From positions 1 to 10,080 of the forward strand of contig JAPLDN010000299.1 of assembly GCA_026391755.1 (NCBI GenBank): a DNA stretch of 10,080 bases. The letters are read 5' to 3'. The stretch is from Bacteroidota bacterium. GTDB lineage: Bacteria > Bacteroidota > Bacteroidia > Bacteroidales > FEN-979. Positions 5,595 through 10,080 of the stretch are shown here, piece after piece. The first letter of the stretch is position 1. Every line of letters starts with the position of its first letter. A program made the translations under genes and the position numbers. Under the pieces are notes generated by a model that ran no database searches, was not told the origin of the DNA, and saw only the letters and a list, made by a program, of their open reading frames with translations.

Positions 5595-6062
5595 ATGCGT
5601 CGTATCCTTTTGGCTTCAGTGTTAATCCCCACTATCATTCTGGTCCTGCTTTCATGCAATACGAATCGCTTCTACCGCGAAACACACCGCATCCCCGACG
5701 GGAAATGGGAAACAAAGGATAAAGTGAGCTTTTCGGTCAACATTCCCGATACATCAAAACGGTTTTCACTCTATATTCACATACGTAATGATGTGAATTA
5801 TCCGTTTGCCAATATATTCATGTTCCTTGATACCCGTTTCCCCGATGGACGAATTGCCCGTGACACTGTCGAATGCCAGCTTGCCGATTATGATGGCCGG
5901 TGGCTGGGAACAGGCACAGGCAGCATTAAATATAACCGCTTTCTTTTCCAGAAAGGGGTGAAGTTCAAACAGAAAGGATCTTATTCGTTTAGCTTTGAAC
6001 AGGCAATGCGGACCAGCGAACTGAATGGGATCAGGGATGTCGGACTGGAAATCGAATTATGA
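5595..6062 (+). CDS. gldH: Gliding motility lipoprotein GldH
   Basis: The product is 155 residues. It has a lipoprotein signal peptide: M-R-R, a hydrophobic core, and the lipobox L-L-S-C with Cys21 as the lipidation site. The body matches GldH: F-Y-R-E-T-H-R-I-P-D-G-K-W near the start, N-D-V-N-Y-P-F-A-N-I-F-M-F in the middle, and a closing F-E-Q-A-M-R-T with D-V-G-L-E-I-E-L. GldH is one of the lipoproteins needed for Flavobacterium gliding, but it also occurs in Bacteroidota that do not glide, so a general envelope role is likely here. It starts 14 bases after ricT and its stop overlaps the PBP1A start (ATGA at 6059-6062), which suggests translational coupling. The ricT-gldH-PBP1A order is, from memory, common in the phylum. 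The gene looks intact. Confidence 0.92.
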   Translation: MRRILLASVLIPTIILVLLSCNTNRFYRETHRIPDGKWETKDKVSFSVNIPDTSKRFSLYIHIRNDVNYPFANIFMFLDTRFPDGRIARDTVECQLADYDGRWLGTGTGSIKYNRFLFQKGVKFKQKGSYSFSFEQAMRTSELNGIRDVGLEIEL

Positions 6063-8392
6063 GCGGTATAGATCATATTCCTATTTTAAAAGACAAAAAA
6101 CAAAAGCCAAAACAATTGGATCCCGGGAAATATATTAAATACTTCTGGATCTCTTATCTCATCGGCATCGTCCTTATTGTCCTGTTTTTTGTGGGTGTTG
6201 CTCTCGGTGTTTTCGGCAGCATGCCCACCTTCGTTGAACTGGAAAACCCTAAAAGCAGCCTGGCTACGGAGATCCTGAGCGAAGACGGCAAACTTCTGGG
6301 GAAATATTACTTCGAGAACCGAACCAACACTCATTTCCAGGAACTCTCCCCCAATGTGATAAATGCATTGATCGCAACCGAAGATGCACGTTTTTATGAA
6401 CATTCCGGCATCGACTTCAGGGCTATTTTCCGCGTCGTATGGGGTGTGACAACAGGAACATCAAAAGGCGGGGGAAGCACTATCACACAACAGCTTGCCA
6501 AGAACCTGTTCCCGCGCAAACCAAACCGCACTTTCGGCGAAACCGTGATGATCAAATTCAAGGAATGGATCACCGCCATCAAACTCGAACGCAATTATTC
6601 CAAGGAAGAGATCCTTGCCATGTATCTCAATACGGTGGATTTCGGATCCCAGAGTTTTGGCATTAAATCCGCCGCCAAGACGTATTTCAATAAGGAGCCT
6701 GATCAACTGACCCCCGAAGAAGCCGCCCTGCTTATCGGGATCCTTAAAGCCCCCTCCTATTTCAGCCCTGTAAGGAACCCTGCAAGGGCAATAGAACGCC
6801 GTAATACCGTGCTTTACCAGATGCAGAGGTACGAATATATCAGTAAATCAGAATACGACTCACTGCGTGCCGTGCCTCTCAATATGGAAAACTACCGTAT
6901 CCAGGATCATACCACGGGCCTGGCGACTTATTTCAGGGAATACCTCCGCGGCTATCTTACAGAATGGTGCAATACCCATAAAAAAGAAGACGGCACAGAA
7001 TTCAGCCTTTACCGTGACGGGCTCAGGGTGCATACTACCATCAACTACAAGATGCAGGAATATGCCGAGAAAGCCGTGGCGGCCTATCTCGGCAAGGAAC
7101 TCCAGCCAGCTTTCTTTGCCCATTGGAAAGGCATTCCTTCGGCCCCGTTCGTATTTGAAAAGACTGATGAACGGAAGGAGATCAATAACCTCCTGATCTC
7201 AGCCATGAGGCGCACCGACCGCTATGCAAGCATGAAGACTGAAGGTTACAAGGAAGCCGACATCATCAATGAATTCAAGGTAAAGACCAGGATGAAAGTC
7301 TTCAGCTGGAGAGGTGAACGGGACACCATCATGACCCCCTTTGATTCAATCAGGTATTATAAGTTCTTCCTCCAGGCCGGTCTTATGTCGATGGATCCTC
7401 ATACGGGCTTTGTCAAAGCGTATGTAGGCGGTATTGATTATCTGCATTTCCAGTACGACCATGTGAAATTCGCAAAACGCCAGGTTGGCTCCACGTTCAA
7501 ACCGTTCCTCTATACCCTGGCTATGCAGGAAGGTGAATCACCCTGTGCCCGTTACCCCAATGTTCAGCCTGTGATTGAACTTGACAACGGCACTGTTTGG
7601 GCACCCGAAAATACAAGTGAAGAGAGAAGAGGCGAGCAGGTTACGCTCAAATGGGCACTGGCCAATTCAAACAACTGGATATCCGGACAGCTTATCCGTA
7701 AATACTCACCTGCGGCAGTGGTTGCTATGGCCCATAAAATGGGCGTCACCAGCAGCATCCCGGCAGTATACTCGATTGCACTGGGCTCCTGCGATATTTC
7801 CCTCTACGAAATGGTCGGCGCTATGAGCGTCTTTGCCAACAAAGGGGTGTTCACCGAGCCCATTTTTATAACCCGGATCGAAGATAAGGACGGCAACCTC
7901 ATCCAGGAATTCAAGCCTAAAAAACAGGAAGCTATCAGCGAGGAAACAGCATACCTTATGCTCCAGCTGATGCAGGGGGTAGTGAATTATGGTACAGGGA
8001 TAAGGCTGAAATATAAATACGGCTTTGACAATCCCGTCGCAGGGAAAACAGGAACAACCCAGAACCAGAGCGACGGCTGGTTCATGGGCATCACGCCCGA
8101 CCTGGTGAGCGGGATCTGGGTCGGATGCGAAGACCGTTCAGCCCACTTCCGCACCCTCGCACTTGGACAGGGAGCCAACACAGCGTTGCCGGTCTGGGCT
8201 TTATACATGCAACAGGTATACGCAGATCCCAGCCTGCATATCGTCAAAGAAAAGGATTTCGAACATCCACAAAAAGGTCTCGAAGTGGACTTTGACTGCG
8301 GGGATGAGGAAAACGCCATCGCTTCCCCGAATTCACACAAGGAGGTGAAGAAAAAGAAGAAAAAGGCGGTGATCGATACGGACGAATTTTAG
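6059..8392 (+). CDS. Bifunctional penicillin-binding protein 1A (class A PBP)
   Basis: This is a membrane-anchored peptidoglycan synthase that polymerises lipid II and cross-links stem peptides in the periplasm. The 777 residues begin with a short basic cytoplasmic tail and one membrane segment (about 29-52). The GT51 glycosyltransferase domain (about 65-245) has A-T-E-D-A-R-F-Y-E-H with catalytic Glu108, G-G-G-S-T-I-T-Q-Q-L-A-K-N-L (137-150), and K-E-E-I-L-A-M-Y-L-N. The transpeptidase domain (about 435-715) has all three motifs: Ser478-T-F-Lys481, Ser537-N-Asn539, and Lys663-T-G-T. The tail carries a run of lysines (764-769) and ends in an acidic stretch. Length and motifs are normal, so it should be active. 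The start overlaps the gldH stop by four bases, indicating one operon. The gene could be named mrcA or ponA; paralogues elsewhere cannot be excluded. Confidence 0.95.
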   Translation: MSGIDHIPILKDKKQKPKQLDPGKYIKYFWISYLIGIVLIVLFFVGVALGVFGSMPTFVELENPKSSLATEILSEDGKLLGKYYFENRTNTHFQELSPNVINALIATEDARFYEHSGIDFRAIFRVVWGVTTGTSKGGGSTITQQLAKNLFPRKPNRTFGETVMIKFKEWITAIKLERNYSKEEILAMYLNTVDFGSQSFGIKSAAKTYFNKEPDQLTPEEAALLIGILKAPSYFSPVRNPARAIERRNTVLYQMQRYEYISKSEYDSLRAVPLNMENYRIQDHTTGLATYFREYLRGYLTEWCNTHKKEDGTEFSLYRDGLRVHTTINYKMQEYAEKAVAAYLGKELQPAFFAHWKGIPSAPFVFEKTDERKEINNLLISAMRRTDRYASMKTEGYKEADIINEFKVKTRMKVFSWRGERDTIMTPFDSIRYYKFFLQAGLMSMDPHTGFVKAYVGGIDYLHFQYDHVKFAKRQVGSTFKPFLYTLAMQEGESPCARYPNVQPVIELDNGTVWAPENTSEERRGEQVTLKWALANSNNWISGQLIRKYSPAAVVAMAHKMGVTSSIPAVYSIALGSCDISLYEMVGAMSVFANKGVFTEPIFITRIEDKDGNLIQEFKPKKQEAISEETAYLMLQLMQGVVNYGTGIRLKYKYGFDNPVAGKTGTTQNQSDGWFMGITPDLVSGIWVGCEDRSAHFRTLALGQGANTALPVWALYMQQVYADPSLHIVKEKDFEHPQKGLEVDFDCGDEENAIASPNSHKEVKKKKKKAVIDTDEF

Positions 8393-8406
8393 GGAAATTA
8401 AAATTC
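8384..8406. terminator. Inverted repeat spanning two convergent stop codons, weak
   Basis: GAATTTTA (8384-8391) and TAAAATTC (8399-8406) form an eight-base inverted repeat around a seven-base loop. It covers the stops of PBP1A (TAG at 8390) and of the oxidoreductase gene (TAA on the reverse strand at 8398-8400). Both proteins end Glu-Phe, so the symmetry is partly a coding coincidence. The stem has a single G-C pair and would be unstable. It is the only candidate for termination in the five-base gap. Confidence 0.25.
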
Positions 8407-9540
8407 CTCCACTTTTTCCTTATATACCACCCCGCGATCGCGAAGGCCTTTGAGTAAATAATCTACGCATTTTGACTGGGCACCAAAGTATTCGGGGACA
8501 ATCACTCCCTTTTGCGTGAACACCCCGTCGGTAATCATGCGCAAAGCCACGGTTGCGGTATAGCCTGTGCAGCGGGCCATGGAATGGATACCCGTTTTTT
8601 CATCTTTCCGGTCGAACAGGTCCCAGGTGAAACGGGTATGTTTCCCGTCTTTGAGACCTTCCACAACAACTTTCATCACGGTAATGTCTACATCCTCGCT
8701 GGTGAACTTCCATTTGGGGAAAAGCAGGCTGGAGGTAAGGTCTATTGGACGAACTTTTACTCCGCCGACCGAGACTTCTTCCTTGGAGAAGAACCCTGTT
8801 TCGCGCAGGATCCGCATTTTTTCTATATGTCCGGGGTAACGCAAAGTCTTTTCAAGCATATTGGGGGCTTTGATCGTGCGCACCAGTGAACGCAGTCCGT
8901 CGGTATTGAAAGCTTCCAAAGTACCTATTCCCGGGAAGTTCATCAGTTCCGGATCGCTCAATGCAGGTTTTACAACAGTGGTTCCGCCGATGATAAATCG
9001 GGCCGGCCGGGTGTACTCTTCAAGTACATCCACAGGTGAAAATACTGCCTTGTATTCATACGGCCATTCCCTCAACTCGGGCAATCCGCCAACATAATAC
9101 ACCACATTCTCAGTGGCGTCAAGCAATTGATGTGCATCGCCTATGAGGACATTGCACATGCCAGGTGCAACACCGCAGTCCATTACTGCAGTAACATTCT
9201 GTTCGCGGGCCATTTCATCCAGGGTAAAAGGATCTTCAATGAAAAACGAAATGTCCACGATATCTTTGCCCGCCTGTATTACGGCTTTAAACGTTTGAAA
9301 TCCCATAAAGCCCGGAACCGCATTCACTACCATGTCGAATGCACCTGCTAATTCAAGCACTGAGGCGGGATCTTTAAGGTCACGGTGCAATACCTGCAAT
9401 TTGCCGGCAGCAGCGACTTTCGCAAGCGCATCTGCATCATAATCCACCACGGTGACCTTAAACCGTTCATCCTTTGCAAGGTCAAGAGCCATTGCGCCTC
9501 CGACCATACCGGCGCCCAAAACTAAAATCTTCCTTTGCAT
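8398..9540 (-). CDS. Saccharopine dehydrogenase-like NAD(P)-dependent oxidoreductase
   Basis: This 380-residue soluble enzyme belongs to the Lys9-type saccharopine dehydrogenase family. An N-terminal Rossmann fold is plain: K-I-L-V-L-G-A-G-M-V-G-G at residues 4-15, then V-V-D-Y at the end of the second strand. Later blocks fit the family: V-N-A-V-P-G-F-M-G, A-V-M-D-C-G-V-A-P-G-M-C-N, Y-V-G-G-L-P-E-L-R-E-W-P-Y-E-Y-K, and A-R-C-T-G-Y-T-A-T-V-A near the end. Known members reduce or oxidise saccharopine in lysine metabolism, or act in carboxynorspermidine formation. The sequence does not tell me which, and no pathway neighbour is present. The gene ends five bases from the PBP1A stop in convergent orientation and diverges from the MBOAT gene, so it is probably transcribed alone. 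ATG at 9540 directly precedes the Rossmann strand and is a firm start. Confidence 0.85.
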   Translation of the reverse strand: MQRKILVLGAGMVGGAMALDLAKDERFKVTVVDYDADALAKVAAAGKLQVLHRDLKDPASVLELAGAFDMVVNAVPGFMGFQTFKAVIQAGKDIVDISFFIEDPFTLDEMAREQNVTAVMDCGVAPGMCNVLIGDAHQLLDATENVVYYVGGLPELREWPYEYKAVFSPVDVLEEYTRPARFIIGGTTVVKPALSDPELMNFPGIGTLEAFNTDGLRSLVRTIKAPNMLEKTLRYPGHIEKMRILRETGFFSKEEVSVGGVKVRPIDLTSSLLFPKWKFTSEDVDITVMKVVVEGLKDGKHTRFTWDLFDRKDEKTGIHSMARCTGYTATVALRMITDGVFTQKGVIVPEYFGAQSKCVDYLLKGLRDRGVVYKEKVEEF

Positions 9541-9570
9541 ACTTTTAGCTTTAATTTTTTATAAAAATAC

Positions 9571-9578
9571 TAATTTTG
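9571..9578 (+). promoter_or_regulatory. Bacteroidota -7 promoter element upstream of the MBOAT gene
   Basis: TAATTTTG matches TAnnTTTG, 18 bases before ATG 9597. No clear TTG is seen at the -33 distance. It lies in the AT-rich 56-base gap between the divergent oxidoreductase and acyltransferase genes. A near-match on the reverse strand, TATTTTTA (9562-9569), may serve the oxidoreductase gene, so the two promoters would nearly abut. Confidence 0.45.
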
Positions 9579-9596
9579 CTTTCACAAACCGCAGAC

Positions 9597-10080
9597 ATGC
9601 TTTTTACTTCCCTCGTTTTTCTCTTTTTATTTCTGCCGTTTACCCTGCTTGGTTTCCTGCTGATCCTGCCCCGCCTGAGAAAGCCCTTATTGCTGATTGC
9701 AAGCCTTGTCTTCTGCGCCTGGGGAGGAGTTTCATACGTTGCAATCCTTATTGCCATCATACTCTTCAACTATCTTTTCGGGATACTCCTCGATGCGGCT
9801 CCTTCCCCAAAAACACGTTCATCCTGGCTCATCACGGGTTTGCTGGTGAATGTTCTTGCGCTTCTTGCCTTTAAATACACTCCCTTTTTCGAAACAAACT
9901 TCAATATCCTTGTATCGGTTTTCAGGCTCAACCCTGTTCATGTACGCCAGATCATACTGCCACTGGGTATTTCGATTTTCACTCTAAGAGGAATTTCATA
10001 CCTCGTAACGGTTTACAGACAGGAAGCTCCCGCTCAGCGAAATTTCACAGAGCTGGGGCTGTACATCGGGTTCTTCCCTT
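9597..10080 (+). CDS. MBOAT family O-acyltransferase (AlgI-like), N-terminal part
   Basis: The frame is open from ATG 9597 to the window edge (161 codons) and the gene continues beyond it. The product is a polytopic membrane protein whose opening matches AlgI-type acyltransferases: M-L-F-T-S-L-V-F-L-F-L-F-L-P-F, then L-R-K-P-L-L-L-I-A-S-L-V-F-C-A-W-G, F-N-Y-L-F-G-I-L-L, F-K-Y-T-P-F-F, I-L-P-L-G-I-S-I-F-T-L, S-Y-L-V-T-V-Y-R, and N-F-T-E-L-G-L-Y-I-G-F-F-P. Family members move acyl groups, often acetyl, across the inner membrane to modify exopolysaccharide or cell-wall polymers, usually with a periplasmic SGNH/AlgX-like partner encoded next door. The catalytic histidine would lie past the window end, so activity and acceptor cannot be judged. 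Base composition and start context are like the neighbouring genes. Confidence 0.9.
   Translation, partial: MLFTSLVFLFLFLPFTLLGFLLILPRLRKPLLLIASLVFCAWGGVSYVAILIAIILFNYLFGILLDAAPSPKTRSSWLITGLLVNVLALLAFKYTPFFETNFNILVSVFRLNPVHVRQIILPLGISIFTLRGISYLVTVYRQEAPAQRNFTELGLYIGFFP

Noticed and set aside
8512..8889. Forward ORFs within the oxidoreductase gene
   Set aside because: They are antisense shadows of the reverse-strand gene, which has clear Rossmann and family motifs.

Overview
The window looks like a chromosomal segment of a Bacteroidota bacterium, probably a Bacteroidales-type genome from an environmental or metagenomic assembly. The evidence is a fumarate reductase/succinate dehydrogenase iron-sulfur subunit, a TonB-dependent receptor with an N-terminal carboxypeptidase-like domain, and the run ricT - gldH - penicillin-binding protein 1A. 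Several genes are preceded by the Bacteroidota -7 element TAnnTTTG and have no clear Shine-Dalgarno sequence.

Layout: (1) 1-126 is the 3' end of a four-helix-bundle (S23/IVS-type) protein gene. (2) 184-930 is sdhB/frdB, with related short CTCATGGCTCATCA repeats on both sides and a possible terminator after it. (3) 1039-1218 is a doubtful 59-codon ORF. (4) 1280-3429 is a TonB-dependent receptor gene broken near 2935, apparently by an internal deletion that also shifts the frame. (5) 3478-4532 is holB (clamp-loader delta'), with a one-base frameshift near 3577, an in-frame 102-base palindromic insertion, and a truncated 3' end. (6) 4408-5580 is ricT, whose true 5' end seems lost at the holB junction. 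(7) 5595-6062 is gldH. (8) 6059-8392 is a bifunctional PBP1A. (9) 8398-9540, reverse strand, is a saccharopine dehydrogenase-like oxidoreductase convergent with PBP1A. (10) 9597 to the window end is the start of an MBOAT-family (AlgI-like) O-acyltransferase.

The genes holB, ricT, gldH and PBP1A run in one direction with tiny gaps or overlaps, so they probably form one transcript from a promoter near 3447. This would couple replication and Fe-S regulatory functions with envelope building (a GldH lipoprotein and a peptidoglycan synthase). The saccharopine dehydrogenase-like gene and the MBOAT gene diverge from a 56-base AT-rich gap.

The most interesting observation is the insertion in holB. 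Three tandem GATNNGG heptamers, three consecutive three-base-loop hairpins and an ATCCAG-rich tail lie exactly between the first and second cysteines of the delta' zinc module. Removing exactly 102 bases restores C-X8-C-X2-C-X2-C, the spacing of E. coli delta'. The element is open in all three forward frames. It behaves like a protein-embedded palindromic element, by analogy with the palindromic elements of Rickettsia. The three lesions within 1.6 kb (near 2935, 3577 and 4495) could be real gene decay or assembly/consensus errors; the sequence alone cannot decide.
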